Source of the DNA: Cristatella mucedo
Lineage: Eukaryota; Bryozoa; Phylactolaemata; Cristatellidae
Length of the DNA: 64,000 bases
Assembly: GCA_009760855.2 (NCBI GenBank)
Contig: WPIO01000022.1
Location: 1,647,501-1,711,500 of the forward strand
Direction: 5' to 3'
A model generated the notes under the pieces. The model saw only the letters and a list, made by a program, of their open reading frames with translations, was not told the origin of the DNA and ran no database searches. A program made the position numbers and the translations under genes. Each line of letters opens with the position of its first letter. Positions within the stretch are counted from its first letter, which is position 1. Shown piece by piece: positions 1 through 51,218 of the stretch.

Positions 1-1265
1 CGTGGCGGCTTCTGCGTCGAGAATTTCATCTAGGCATTCGTTTTGCTGCACACTCTGTGCCATGCAGCTCGTGATTGTACCGATCCGGTGCTAGGCCAGT
101 GATTTCATTTGGCAAACAGGTCTGAATCTGTGAGATTGCATACTGAAGCTGCGATGTGGCAATTACTTGTACATTGACTACGTTTTTAATTTGATGTAAG
201 CAGATTGATTGACTGATTTTGACTTAAGCATGCAAGGCCGCTCGTAAGGTGCTTTGTTCTCCTATGACTGTACGTCATGTTGGACTATTGGCTGCGCTTT
301 TCTTGTGTCTAGTGCAGAACACCACTCTGTTGCCAAGCCTGGGGTTTGTTTACCCTGCTCGCTCGCCGAGACTGACTGGTGGGAGGTGGAACTAGTAGCT
401 CTCTGCATAAATGTGCAACGTGTGCTGTACCACTAACGAACTGCTGCCGGTATCGCACTATTTGTACTTCACCGTGACCCCAGACAATAGTAGAGAGGGA
501 ACTTGATTTAACCTCAATTGAGAGTGCATGCTATGCAGTGATATTTAAGTATCATGCACTTCTATATGTGCCCGTGCGCATGTGTGTGGGGGGAAGGGGC
601 TCGTGTGTGCCTGTGTACTCAGTTTTAGCGTTAAATAGCACCTGTCTTATTGCAGTGATGAAGCAGTATAGCTGAGAAGCTCAAACATACTGCTGCATGC
701 CTTGCTACCTAGTGCTGCAGGCTATACGTTCCTGCCTTTGGCTTTCTCTAGACCATCAGTGGACCTACAGCCTACACATGGTGGCTAATTCCCTTTAACA
801 AAAAGTGGGCATTGCTAGCAAGGATAAAAGTGTGCAAGTAAAACAATAATTTTTCAAATATATGACTTAATTGATTTAAGCGGTTTGTTATCTTCCAAAT
901 CAATTACTACCATGCCAAATAGAGGCAAATATTGCAGTGTATAGCTGGTATGGAAGAAATAATAGTACGTCCAGTGTTGTCATGCATACATAATGCAAGT
1001 TTTGAATCCTGCAAATGTCATGTCAGATTTTGAGAAAGTCAGTCAGAATGCCTATTCAAGCATTTTTCCTGGAGCGCAGCTAGTTGGATGCTTGTTTGTT
1101 CTCGGATAGAGTATTTGACGCAAGGCTCAAGATTTTAATCTTTCAACAGAATATCGCAGCGACAAAAATCTTCGGATGCACGTCAAAGTAATTTTAGCTC
1201 TCAACTTCGTTCCCATAGCAGATATTCCTGTTGCTTTCGACGAATTGGCCTATGACTGCCCTCTA
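1..1265. other. Intronic sequence of ABCA gene 1, no recognised feature
   Basis: It lies upstream of the first recognisable exon. No ABCA exon, repeat family shared with the rest of the window, or credible open frame was seen. Assigning it to an intron is inferred from the missing N-terminal half of gene 1. Confidence 0.5.
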
Positions 1266-1267
1266 AT

Positions 1268-1900
1268 GGTACCATTAAAAATGCACATAATAATAAGAAT
1301 AATAATGCACTCGATAAAGCACCCTCAGAGAACTCAATCTCTTTCTAGGCACTTTACATTTGCTTCAAAGGGAAACGCGACTGAATGGTGATTAATATAA
1401 TACTTGATAAACTACATGAATAACATGGTTAGGAGTGACATGCACAGGGTCAGCATGCAAGTGTGGTTAGTGGCAGCATGCACGGTGTCAACATGCATAA
1501 GCACACAAAGGACGAATCACAGGGACCCACTAAATGCTGTCCTAAGTAGGTGTGTCTTCAAGTTCTTTTTAAATGTGGTCAAGTCAGGGGATTTCGTGAC
1601 GGAAGTCGGGAGTGAGTCCCAGGCCTTTGGGAGCATACGAACTAAATGCACGGTCTCCAAAGGATTTGAGGTTTGTACGAGGTATTGGTAAACTGTTGGA
1701 TTCCGAAAAGCAGGTGGTACGATGCTTGGCCTGGTGGGGGTGGGGGGTAGATCTGAGAGATAGGCTGGAGCCAAAGAATGTAGTGGCCTAAAAGTGAGCA
1801 ACAAAACCTTGAAGTCGATCCGTTGCTTGACTGGTAGCACGTACGCAACTTTACACATATGCAATCGCATGAAATCTAGTGGGTAAATGTGGAACATAGT
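1268..1900 (-). mobile_element. LINE-B 3' end (C-terminal ORF fragment, 3' UTR, ATT-rich tail)
   Basis: On the minus strand, an open frame at 1897-1517 ends the LINE ORF2 with RIDFKVLLLTFRPLHSLAPAYLSDL and WDSLPTSVTKSPDLTTFKKNLKTHL, the C-terminal region typical of Jockey/CR1-type non-LTR elements. Downstream (lower coordinates) comes a 3' UTR with repeated GCATGC words, then the conserved tail block around 1290-1360 (GTAAAGTGCCTAGAAAGAGA..., then TTCTCTGAGGGTGCTTTAT) and an ATT-rich end. The same tail recurs throughout the window. The ORF is the best preserved LINE-B C-terminus here. Confidence 0.82.
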
Positions 1901-1904
1901 TGTC

Positions 1905-4447
1905 CATAATGTAGAAAGGAAACCGCAGTTGCGCGAAGGTTTTTGTGGAGACGGCTGCTTTCTTTCTATTCAAATGTTTTGGGCTGCCATTTGCGTTGGA
2001 CATCGAAGGCCAATGCATGGGAACAGGCAAGTGCAATACCATGAAATTTTGTTGGGTAAACTTGACATACTGTTTTATATAATTTGAAATCAAACTGATA
2101 ATTTGCAGTTTTTTTTTAAATGGCAGCTTTATCATCGTTCGAATGTTTAAGCAGGCTGGCTGACATGGGCCATTTCAGGCCATAGCACGAGAATGTGCAA
2201 GCACAATTGCATAAAATTTATCGTGTAAACCCGTAAAATCATAATGTATAATTTGGAATAAAAAAGGAAGTGTTCTGATATTTATTGTGCAAATGGCAGC
2301 TGTATCACAGTGTACCAACGTTAAAGTATTACCCGAATGTTTGTGCTGGCAGCATCAACAACCTACCTCGGAACAGTCCTAGTGGGAGATTACCTTGAAG
2401 GAATAGCACACAGCCTGACCATTTAATGATAAAATAGGCTAAACTATTTGGCTATATTAACTCTTATCATATAACTATACCATTTCAACATATATTTAAA
2501 AGCTGGCATACGTTATTATACGATGTGATTTGCACTATTTGTTGTTAATATCTATGTAAACTAACATTCCTTAGAATTATTTTTTGAGCGCATTTGTCGG
2601 CGTCCTTTTGTCCTGCTTGCTTTTGTCGGGTTAGCCGTGCAGGTTAGGAAACCGATCACATCATCGGCTGCTGGGTAGCTGTTAGCAACGATCGCATTCT
2701 GCATGGGACATAGCAGCAGCATCTTTTGTTGCTCACTTCTTTCTACCTTACCATTATGGCTATTTGAGGATCGGGCATCAATTTGGTATTACAGGATCAG
2801 GTCTCAATCCTATTCTAGACAATAAATAGCCAAAAGCTATAGAATAGAAGAGGCAGAATACTTGCAGTGGAAGTCTTATCATACGATGCCGTTTATTGTT
2901 TTACGTCTATCATCTTTTTTCGATTTACAGTTTTTCAGGGCCTTTGCTTATTTTGTTGACAGGTGATATGTGACTGCTAGGCGAAGTTCTCCTATTTATG
3001 TCATGTGCCTATGCTAATCACACTGCTGGCGGTAAGACTCGTGTCTGAGCTCAGGTCTCCTATAACATCTTGCCATTCGAGTGGTGTGAATCGATTAGTG
3101 ATAGGATATTGAGAGAGACTGACAAAACAGCAGGTCGGTAGGCACACAAACTGGCTGACAGATAATTTTGCAGAAAGAGAGGAGATACAGAAAGACTGAC
3201 AGAGAAAACGAACTTACACATAGACATTTGCAAACACAGTGTGAGCAAGAAGATGGGAGTAGAAAATTGATGTACAATATTCTTTTGTTCTATATAAAAC
3301 GTTTGAATTGGCCGTACATTCCTACCTGGCTTACGCATGTTCATCTTAAGATTGCACTTACAGTCTATCTGCCATTTCAATATATGCTGCATGCAGAAAT
3401 GGTTACTGTTTACATATTTCAAACAACTGTGTTGAGGATTTACCCAGAATGATTTTGACGAGTTTGACTTGTTGCGCTCTAATGCAAACGGTCTTAGCGG
3501 ATCCGGCCTAGCCAGTGGTCTGGCACGTTCAAACAGACTATTTCCAATCCTTGATCATTGCTATTGGGATCTCCTAAGGATAACACGCTAGTGCAATTGC
3601 AATGTGAGCAAATCTGAAACGTAGTCGTCAAAAGTGGCACTTTGCTAGGCATACTCGGGAGTGGCTGGTAGATTGCTGTATTGTGAGGTGTCTAAGATGC
3701 ATTACTCATCCTAGTTGTGCTTGCAGTCTTTGCGAATACTGTTCATGTATGGAAGTAGGAGTGTTTTTCAGTGGATATGGTTTAACAGCAGCCTAAAATC
3801 AGTGCTAAGATTGCCAACTCGAGCGTTCGTTGATGGTTATTGTCTGAGCATCTAAGTGCTGTGACACTGTCTTTCGAAGTGGCTGAGTTGTTGGAGCTCC
3901 AGCTCCAGAGCTTCGACGTTGTGCTTTCAACTCCCAAAGACAGCGTGCCATACCTTAAATGGTTCTTTAAAAACAAGTCTGATGTAGCTTTCAAAACATA
4001 ACTACTTGATCAGTTGGCTGCCATAGGGATTTGTTTTGTGGCTCGATGGTACATTCCCAAAAGGGATGCCTTAACCCTTGAAGGAAGAAAGGATAGGCAG
4101 GCAGTGGCTTTCGACACCAGATGCTAATGTCTTTCCAACTTGCTCGTTTTTCCATGTAATTGCTTAATTTATAAGTTAGTGCTGTCTTTTCTAAAGGATA
4201 TCGTAAGGCTAAAGAGAAGGCACGATGTGTTGCAGTGCTATACAGAGTGGAGCTCGCGACCACCGAAATCTAGAACTCGTGTCCTACCTGCTCACTCAGG
4301 ATTGACAGACCAGTGATCCTGTAATCAAGGACCGATTAGGCTGGCGTTTGATATGACCGATGCTGCACTGAAAGCTCCATGCCTGTAGCCTCTTCTTTTC
4401 CCCTCCTAGCTAATGGCGTCTTCGGTTTTTGTCGGTACATTGTGCAG
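1905..4447. other. Intronic sequence of ABCA gene 1, no recognised gene
   Basis: Mostly unique AT-rich sequence. No ABCA exon, RNA gene or tandem repeat is evident. The last bases (TTGTGCAG, ending 4447) are the acceptor of the NBD1 exon. Confidence 0.5.
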
Positions 4448-36420
<31,973 letters not shown>

Positions 36421-39400
36421 GCTAGAATTTTCATGCATAGGTTTTGCCTTCATAAGCTAAACCTCTCTATAGACCGTTTTGAGCATTTTGTTGCTCGGCT
36501 TACACGCGGACAGTCAAAAATGGATCCAAAAAATCTTCAGCTGTTGTACATTTTTATTGGTTACGTACGTTCGTACGTTGTATTGCCTACTTGTTATTGG
36601 TTCGATGTTCTGTCAGGCTGATTTACTCCGTGCTCGACCTTATCTGTGATTAATGCCAGATGTTTGCTCATTTTTTAGTGAGTACTTCTGGATGTGCCTT
36701 TACTGTGGCTGCCACTGATGTTTCATCCCTATCAATGAATCTTGTCGATAGCATTAAATGGAAGCCACTACCGAGACTGGCTGCTTTAGTGACAAACTTA
36801 CCTATACCCGTGTTTTGACGTATTCTTGACCCTTCGTGGCCCCCACCGGTCCACGTAGACTGGTAGAGGAAAACGCATGCAATGTGTACAGACCGGGCCG
36901 CCTGTTATACTCTGGTAGCGGAAAGTATGAGTGGCTAGAAATCCTATTAGCGGCGCTCCCAGCAAAACCGAATTAATACCAGCCATGGGATAGCCCAGAC
37001 CCGTGTCGATCACCGAGATTCAACAGCTTTGGTACATCGCTGCCATGGAGACCATGTGAAGCCGACACGCAGCGGTTGCCGAGCTGGCCCATCGAACTCG
37101 GTTTCTTGAGAAGGAAGCAAAGGTCGTTGACGAAGCTGCCTAGACGAGCTGCTGAAGTCCATAGCATGACGCAGAGAAGATTGCCAGGTCTTCTGATAGT
37201 GTGCACGATTGCTAGGCGTGAGTGGCACATCGCTAAGCCAGAGGCATTATAAGCCAGGACCGATTTGAGGATGAGTTCCACGGCCATATCAAAGAGAGCA
37301 GATGACAGCAGATCAATTTGCCTGAAGCCCATCAATGATGGGAATGTTACCAAGCCTTGATCGCAGACATGCAGTAAGTCAATCTAGTCAACGTCTAGTC
37401 AGCCTTTGAGTAAAACCGCAGAAGACCTCACAAGTACCCACCTTGCTTTATATATGGCTAGTAATAGAGATACTTGTGGATGCTGACAAAGCATTCTGAA
37501 AGTCGAGGAAGGTGGCAAATAGCGAGTGTTTATCCGATCGGTGGTCTCATACGACCGGAAGCTGCCTCTGCCAGGAGATACTGCTCGAGGCAGCCTTCGA
37601 CGCCGGGCGTTGAGCCTGCACGGCAGAGAGGTGTTAAGCAGAGGGCTGATGTAATGCTAATTATGGGGAGAGGATCCACAGAGCCTAGGTCTGCTTCCAA
37701 ATCTTGCTTAAGTCTGCGGCAGGATAAAATAAATGTAATTTAATTCTCTCTAAACCGTAAGTCCGTGGCAACACGAAGAATGGCGAAGCTGGTTTACAGA
37801 GACGTGTAACATCGCAGGTGCATCAAACACTCCCTAACGCAGCCGCCGTGCCCTGCCCTCTGGCAGCGTTCTAACTCTACAAGCCGTGACACACCCTGCC
37901 TCTTCAGGCCTGGGTGAGTCACCCTCATAAACTATATTCACAGAAACTGACATGGCCCATAGAACCGGCAGTGCCATACATTGGCCGTAAGGAGAATAAC
38001 AAGCCATATGCTGGCTACAATACGTATAACAAGGCCATAATAGCTGCTGGCGCATGCACTAGGAATAGCAAAGCAATAACTAAGCTACATTCCCCTTTGA
38101 TCTGAAGATCCCACTGAGTGCACAAGCCCAGAGCCGGTCGGTCAATCAACTGCGAGATAAAGATCACGGCTTCCAATCCTTCTTAAGAACATCTTAGAGA
38201 AAAGACTAATCCCTCCTTACCAAGAATTTAGCCCTGCATCAGTTTCTGCTCAGGTTTACGGCTAGCGCTTAAGTCACACCCCGGCGCTGCAGCCCTTGCA
38301 AGATCGGCTAAGCCCAGGGTCTTGGAACCCTTTTTATCCGAATAGCGATTCACGCATAGTGCTCTCTCATTCAATGAGAGCTGATGTTTCAAGTAATTGT
38401 GCTCCCCATCTATTGTACGTTGTCCAAATATATTCATGCCAGCCCCATCTCAATTTAAACTTTTGTTGAACACACGAAAACGCAGGTCGTCCTGAGTAAC
38501 CCATCCCTGTTGTAACCCATAGAAACAACAAGCACGAGGAAGCAAGTGCCGTATCCGTGTATCGAGCCCAGCAAGCTTGCTCGGCTTTACATACCTGGCA
38601 AAGGTTTTATACTACTTGTGGATCCAACTCCTATCGGATCTTAGCTTCCTGTGCGAGATGGCGCTTGCATAGAGTGTGCCTGCTGCTTTTGTAATTAGCT
38701 CGAACGCCTCACCTGCGGCCAATAGTTAGGCAAATGGCACAGTGCAGCGTCCTTCCACTATGTAGGGAATATCACCCGATGCAGCTTTTTTATCTGACTT
38801 ATAGAAATCCTCCAACGCCGATTATTCCCACTGCTCACACACGTACACACAAATATATATATATATATTTTTATTCATATATTTTATGCTTTTAAATGAA
38901 TAAATATTGTCTCTTTCAAAAAATGAGCCGATATAACAGCCTTATTTATGTAGCTGCTGAAGATCCCATACGGCTATCACCATCGCTTTCAGTAGGCGGT
39001 AAGGAATTGCCCACTGCAGGACTCTCACAACCTTGGTCATGAAGAGCGAGACCTTACCTGCGAGGCTTGCACCGCCAAGGGTCCGCACTTGTGCCTCTGT
39101 GAGACTCCCTAAATTCGCCGGAGCCACAGCAACACTACAACAACTGATCGCAGAGACTTTTATACGTACCGAAGCCTTCGATGGTCTGATTGAATTCCTA
39201 ATGAAATGTTCAGCGAGACGGAAACCGCTTCTTGCCGAGGCTTCTGATGCTTTGACGGTGACGGCGCCCTGCGAGGAGTTGACAGTGGTCTTCGAGGCAG
39301 TGAAGGCGGTCTCTGAAGAGAGCGATGCATCGGAGCGTACCCCGTTTTTAATTCGAGTTACCCTTATTTTTTCTGACTTTCCTCATCAATCTGGTATTCT

Positions 39401-39464
39401 CAGTGCGCTCTTGAGGTGTAATATACGCATATATCAGTTATAGCTTCGGCTCTATATAAATACA
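36421..39464. other. Intergenic, 3' flank of ABCA gene 1; no recognised gene
   Basis: Open frames here, including a 126-residue one on the minus strand near 37 kb, have no recognisable domain and no supporting splice structure. The 3' UTR of gene 1 must lie at its left end but its limit is not visible. Confidence 0.5.
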
Positions 39465-39884
39465 TGTCAGAAGCAGCAGTGTTGCCGTGTAACCACTTAC
39501 CAGTCAAAGGTCGAGAAAATTTCAATGTTTAATAAAACAACCGACAAACAGAACGTGGATCGTATCAAAATACGGACAAAGCATAGGTGACAAACAGGTC
39601 CTATATATAGTTGTCCTAAATTATTACTATTGGCTGAGCAAGCCACCATGCATACTAATCTTCATACTGTTGCCTCTCTTCAGGGATACGCTCCCATCGG
39701 ACGTAGCTGAGATAGCCTTGGCAGAGGTCAATTGGCCTGGGTGCACGTGACGTTCAGGCAATCAGGAGTGTTCTGCGGCTTCGAAATAGACCTGTTGTCC
39801 CAATTATCCGGAGCTGCTGGAGGTCAAGGTGAGCTCGCTCGCTGTCTTAAATCCAAATTGGATGTGAAGCTGATTCAGCCAATG
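39465..39884 (-). mobile_element. Solo LTR, family A (minus strand)
   Basis: The reverse complement aligns along its whole length with the LTR at 44882-45280. Shared words include TTGGCTGAATC near the start, CCTTGACCT, GGCCAAT, TGCCAAGGC, CTCAGCCAATAGTA, CCACGTTCTGTTTGTCGG and TTTTCTCGACC at the 3' end. It is flanked by the direct 5-bp repeat ATACA (39460-39464 and 39885-39889), the target duplication expected of LTR-element integration. No internal retroviral-type genes adjoin it, so it is a solo LTR left by recombination. Confidence 0.82.
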
Positions 39885-40899
39885 ATACATTCCAGATACG
39901 ATCTGAAACTATAATGAGATTATAATTACTGAACACGAAGCAAGGAAGGGCAACGGTCCCTAACCATTTGGCAAGCAATTTCAACTTGGACTTATCATTG
40001 GCACTTCTCGCATTGCCTACTACATACACACAATACATTGGAGGGGACGTGGAATTCCTGGTCTGTCAGTAACTTTTTACACTGCCCAGGAATCCCAGCA
40101 TGCAGTAGCCCACTATTATAGAGGCTGCGTGACGGCCACGATAGCAGGTAATGCAATTTAAGGAAATTTGATTAGCTGTGCGACCGTTTATAGGAAGTTG
40201 GAATTGACGTCTAGCAAAGTTGATTATGACGCGGCTAGTTTATGGTCCTCACCGAGTTTTTGCTCGTGCCGAGATAGGAGATCTAGGAAGCGTCGTTTAG
40301 CCCGAGCTGAAAAAGCCCGAGTGCTGACAGATAAATTTGCAGCCCAAAGCAAAATTATCCATGCGAAATCAAAAAAGTAATTCCTGCTGTAGTGTATACG
40401 CCGAGTTGAACTTACGTTTGACATGTCACATCGATCCGTCTTGTTTTGGCAGAGCTGTGGAATTTAAAAGACAAGATGCTAAACTGTAAGTTACAGCTCT
40501 TAAAAAGTCACAGCCAAGAACTTCAACAAGTTCCAGACATTTCACTCGATGTACCAAGGCTCACAAAGTAAGGACACAGGTTTTTTATTTGCCTTTTGGT
40601 TACGCCTGTTTTATTTCCGCATTAGACGAGGTTAGCCTAATGGTTTATTACTGCTTTATTTTTATATTGATATCGTGGTAGCTTTTGATTCCTTTGTCAA
40701 CATCTTTTCCTTTTAAAAGGTATTATAAAGAACTGTTCAACTTTTTTTACCAATCCTCTCAGTATCTTCCCGAAATTTTGGGGCTGAAGAAACGTATAAC
40801 TCGCGAGATTGGCATGCCTTGACAGTCAAAGAGGACCACAAGTCCTTTGGACGCTATTTTCACTGTCCTGATTCTACGATGCATTGATCTGCTGCTGCC

Positions 40900-42420
40900 G
40901 TGCATAACTAGCGTCATTTATATGTCATTATCCTCCAGGTCTTGTCCCAGAGCCTCTCAAAACGGCTATAGTCAGGTCACTACTCAAGAAACATTAGAAA
41001 AGCAACATTAGACCAAGAGAACTTGAGCATGCTCCGCCCAGTCACCCTTTTAAGTTTCCTATCAAAGACACTGGAATGACTCGTGGAAGCCAGCTTAATT
41101 CACATAGTTAAACTTCAAACCCTGCTAATAAGTTACTGTCTGGCTTTAGAGATAATCACTCCACAGAGTCAGCATTGCTTCGGATGTACAACGACCTACT
41201 TAGGAATGCAGACATGGGTAGAGTATCTCTGCTTGTTATCTTTGCTCAATCTTTCGGCAGCTTTTGATACTATCGATCACTGAGTCCTTCTTGATCGTTT
41301 CTCATCTCGCCTGGGCATTACTGGCACTGCATTGCAATGGTTGTAATGTAATGTAAAGTAACGGTTCAGGTCCTATCATAGTGGGAGACTCAAGATTATT
41401 GATGTGAATGGACAAAGATCCTCTGAGGAACCTCTGAAATATGGGATACCTCAGAGCTCCGTGCTGCTTGGTCCGGTTCTATTCACCATTTGTACTCTTC
41501 CTCTTGCCAATGGGATTGCCAAGCACAATGGAGTCTTTCATTTCCATGTGTATGATACTCAATCGTATCTTTGCTTTGATCACTTTAAGCCCTCCAGTAC
41601 GTCGAATTTTCTCACCTTGGTCCATGTATTGATGACATACGCAAATGGATGGCTGCAAATTTTCTTAAATTGAATGATTATAAAGCCGACTTAATAGTTA
41701 TGGGCAAATCATGTGTGATTCACATATTCGAAAAGTGAACGCTCAAAATCGGCTCTGCCAGCTTATCTCCTATTGAATCTGCACGAAATCAAGGTCTCAT
41801 GTTCCAAAGTGACCTTTCGTTAGACAACCACATCAGCTCCACAATCAAGTCTGCCAACTTTCAGCTACCTAACATTGCTAAAATTCTGGCTTGTTTAGAA
41901 AGCGATGCCACATCTAAGCTGGTCCATATTTATGACATCGGGTCTTGACTTCTGTAATTCACTGCTGGCTTATCAACTGGCCTGTACAATCAGGTACTTA
42001 CGACTGGTGCAAAACTCTGCAGCTAGGCTTGTCTGTCGTGAGAGGCTCGGTTGCCACATCACACCACTTCTCGTCGACCTGCACTGGGGTACTAGTCAAG
42101 CAACACATTGACTTCAAGGTTGTGTCGCTCACTTTTAAGTCCCTTCATTTTTTGGCTCCAGCCTATCTGTCAGATCTACTCCCCCACCAGGCTAAGCATT
42201 GTACCAACCGCTTTTCAGAATCTAACTGCTAACCAATACCTCGCACAAACTTCAAATCCTTTGGAGACCGTGCCTTTAGTTAGTATGCTCGTAAAGCCTA
42301 GAACTCACCGCCGACTTGAGTCGCGACATCTCCTGACGTTAGCACATTTAAAAAGAGAGTAGAAATGCATCTATTTATGACAGCATTTAGTGAATCACTG
42401 TGGTTCGACCTTTATGTGCT
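40900..42420 (+). mobile_element. LINE-B copy with degenerate reverse transcriptase
   Basis: Fragmented plus-strand ORF2: the LLNLSAAFDTIDH box (about 41245-41282, followed by a stop), the GPVLFTICTLPLANGI box, then a catalytic region where YADDTQ has become HVYDTQ, and the C-terminal RIDFKVV-like and LAPAYLSDLL segments (about 42060-42230). The RIDFKV/LAPAYLSDL signature matches the LINE-B fragment at 1517-1897. It is inactive by several frameshifts and loss of the catalytic aspartates. Confidence 0.8.
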
Positions 42421-44029
42421 TATGCTGCTGACACCTGTACCAAAATCCACCACAATCCATTCTAGTTCCCGTCAAATCAACCACAAATCAGCTACGCACA
42501 GCTCCAAAAAGTTTGAAATATCAAACTACGCTAAGCGTACAATGTACCCAGAAACATTCGCACGATTCCACTCACGTGTTCTCACGAAGTCCGCTGAAAT
42601 AAGATTGCGGTGGCCCAGGTCAATAACACAATCCACCACAATCCACCGCAATCCACTGCATTCACCCCGAAACAGAAAAAAGACAATTTTCGAAAAGCTC
42701 CTTTTAAAATTGCATATAAAAGCACACTCTGCAGAAATTGCACTTACACATTTCACCTGCATTGGCATGGCCGTTGTCGTGCAATGTGCTGCAATCGACT
42801 GCAGTAGCCCGGGCCAATATCACAATCCACTTCAATCCACCGACTCCACCGCATAAAAAATGGAAATTGATAGCGCCGGGCTCCAGTTTTTATTGCATAT
42901 TAAATTGCACTACGCTGTATGCATAACCACGTCCAAAAAAAATTTCATCCTCGCACTGTGGCAATGAGCGGCAATTGTCTGCAATGATAAGGAAAAATGC
43001 CAAAACCCACTGTATTCCACTGCAAATCATCCTCAAATCACCATCACTAAGCACTATTTGACATTGCATATAGGGAAAGATTCAGTTCAAAGTGCATCCA
43101 TAAAATTTCGCTCCATTGTGCACACGCATTCTCGTGCAATTAATTGCAATCGACTGCTCCGGCCCGGTTCCATCCGACAATCCACCTCAATCCCCTACAA
43201 TCCGCCTCACACCGACCAAAATGCGTTTACTACGACATCTATTTATGATTGCATACCTGTCTACTCTTCGGTTATTGTGTATTCGCATAATTTCACTGTA
43301 ATTGCATCTACCATTCTGCTGCAATGTACTTCAATTGAATGCAACCGCCCGGGCCAGTAGTCAATCCACCAAAACCCGCCGAAAAAAGACCAGAGTACGT
43401 ACACTTTAAGCTCCGATAGTGATTGCATTTTGCTCTAATTTTTGTTTGTCGTGTAATCACACAATTTTACTGCAATCGCCGTGACCATTCGGCAGCAATG
43501 CACTGTAATTGACAGCAATTGCCCGGGCCAACACGGCAATCTACAGCAATTCGATGCACAATGCCGCGAAATCGGTTTCGAAATTCTCCAGTATTGAATG
43601 TTTGTAGCAAAGCACACTGGTTAAAGTCAACCATATAATTTTATGCAACTGCGCCCGTACAATTTCGGGCAATGCTTGGAATTCTACGGCAACGGCTGGG
43701 CTTGAAGCAGCAATCCCCTACAATCCTTGGCAAGTCAACCACAAATTGGCTGCACGAAGTGCCAATTGTCATCGCATTTCACATTTACTTGTGCTAAAAG
43801 TGAAGTCCTAGAACGCTCAAGCTATTTTTCACGTTAATTGTCAATAATGCACAGCAATCGATCGCGATGGCAGGGACCAATACAGCAATCCGTGGCAAAT
43901 CAACGAGAAATCGGCTGTACTAAGCTCAAATTATAATTCCACGTAACATCTCACTTCGCGCACATACTTTCAACTCTTCCAACCAGTTCTAACCGTTCAA
44001 TCTTTGGCAATGCATGGCAATCGACGGCA

Positions 44030-44298
44030 ACGACATCTACTCTCCAACTGCCGACTATGGCACATCTTTTTCAGCGGTCCTGAACTGCTACTTCTATGCT
44101 ACTCACTACCTCAACTGCTCTCCTAACTCTGCTATGCTTCCCACTTTCTCTTTGTTGCGTGAGACGAAGTCTGTTGGCTACCGAATGCGTACCGAAAGCT
44201 GCTTAGGCTGTGAGTGCGTTATACAAAACTCTCCTGCGTAACACTCACATGGTCTTTATGACTTTGTGGAGTTACTGACGGAGATACATTACATTACA
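44030..44298 (+). mobile_element. LINE-A 3' end inserted in satellite
   Basis: Starts abruptly at CGACATCTACTCTCCAACTG and ends with ACATTACATT, interrupting a satellite core GACGGCAA / TGGCCGCTGC. About eight differences from 8000-8270 over 270 bp by eye. Encodes the last LINE-A residues ending CVIQNSPA and stop. Confidence 0.88.
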
Positions 44299-44881
44299 AT
44301 GGCCGCTGCAAATACGGCAATCCATTATGATCCATACCAAATCACTGGAAAGTGACTGGGTCAAGATAAAATGTATCTCACTTGTCACAACGCACTGTGT
44401 TTAAAGTGCCACCACATCCTTTCAACCAATCACGAACGTACTTTTGCGAGCCCTGAATGGCGATCGACAGCAATGGCCCTGGTCAATACCACAATTCACG
44501 GAAACTGACGTGAAACTGGAAGTGCAAAGCCCCAATTATCATTATATATATTAGATTCTGCTGCGTCCAAAATAAAACCGTGGCATTTTCAAGATGCTTT
44601 GCTTGTTTAATGTCCGCAATGCACGGCAATCTACAGCAATGGTAGGGGCCGATAGGGCAATCCATGAAAAATTGACAAGATTGTCCGCAATAAACTGCAA
44701 CTCTCATTCCACGTCACATGTACGTGTGTGCACATTTAATTTTCACCCATTGTGTGCGTTTAATTGACAACAATCGACGGCAATGGCCCAGGGAAATACG
44801 ACGATCCATAACGGTAAGTTACAAATGGACCAACAGTTGCTGAGAGAAGCTCCAACTTATCTTTTATTTTGCACTGCATTA

Positions 44882-45280
44882 TGTTGGCTGAATCCGCTTC
44901 ACAGCCATTGTGCCGGACGACATAACCTTGACCTGCAGTGCATCACTGACTGAGTCAGAAGACCGGCTATTCCTGGAGCTGCAGACTACAGCTGATTGGC
45001 TGTACCTAGGCCAATAGACCCCTGCCAAGGCCACCCCAGCTACAGCTGATCAGGACTGATCGGAGCATGATCAGGAAGAAAAGCCGGATTAATATGCGTG
45101 ATGGCTTTCTCAGCCAATAGTATTCATTCAGGACTAGTATATATTGGACCCACTTGTTGTTTGTTCTTTGTCCGTATTTGAATACGGTCCACGTTCTGTT
45201 TGTCGGCTGCGTTAATAAATCATAGTAATTTTCTCGACCATTGACTGGTGAATGGCTTCACGGCAGCACTGCGTCTCACA
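44882..45280 (+). mobile_element. Solo LTR, family A (399 bp)
   Basis: Starts TGTTGGCTGAATCC and ends GCGTCTCACA, giving the TG...CA termini of LTRs. It is flanked by the direct 5-bp repeat CATTA (44877-44881 and 45281-45285). A TATA-like TATATATT lies near 45138 and a polyadenylation signal AATAAA at 45214-45219, giving a U3-R-U5 layout. It interrupts the satellite array and has no internal element attached. Confidence 0.9.
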
Positions 45281-45689
45281 CATTAAACGTGCAGCCACAT
45301 ACTTTTAAACAATCGACAAATGCACAGTCGAGGGCAATGCACGGCAATCAATGGCAATTGCCCGAGTCAGTACAGTAATCTATGATTGTCTGTTTCAATT
45401 ACAAACAAAGTTGGTGTGAGAAAATCCATATTTTCTAACGTATTACAGTACGCTATATTAAATGCTAAACATCATTCTTTCAAACAATCACGTGCACTCG
45501 AGGGCAATGTGCGGAAATCGACGGCAACGGCCTGGGAAAATACGGAAATATATAACGGTCCGTTAAAAATAGACTGGACGCTGCTGGGTGACGTTCGCAT
45601 TTAGAATTCTCGCTCGTGTATGCTCTCATTCTGGTGCACCCAGAAAATTCGGTCGGTAATGCCAGCACTTCGCCGCTGCAGTCATCATT

Positions 45690-51218
<5,529 letters not shown>

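Noticed and set aside
36973-37353. 126-residue minus-strand frame in the ABCA gene 1 3' flank
   Set aside because: No recognisable domain and no splice or codon evidence.
39033-39443. 136-residue plus-strand frame
   Set aside because: No domain or neighbouring exon support; adjacent to a mobile element.
40168-40565. Basic, Leu-containing segment (RDRRSRKRRLARAEKAR) that could be a bZIP-like exon pair
   Set aside because: The basic region lacks the invariant Asn, the leucine heptads do not line up, and no partner exons or start are visible.
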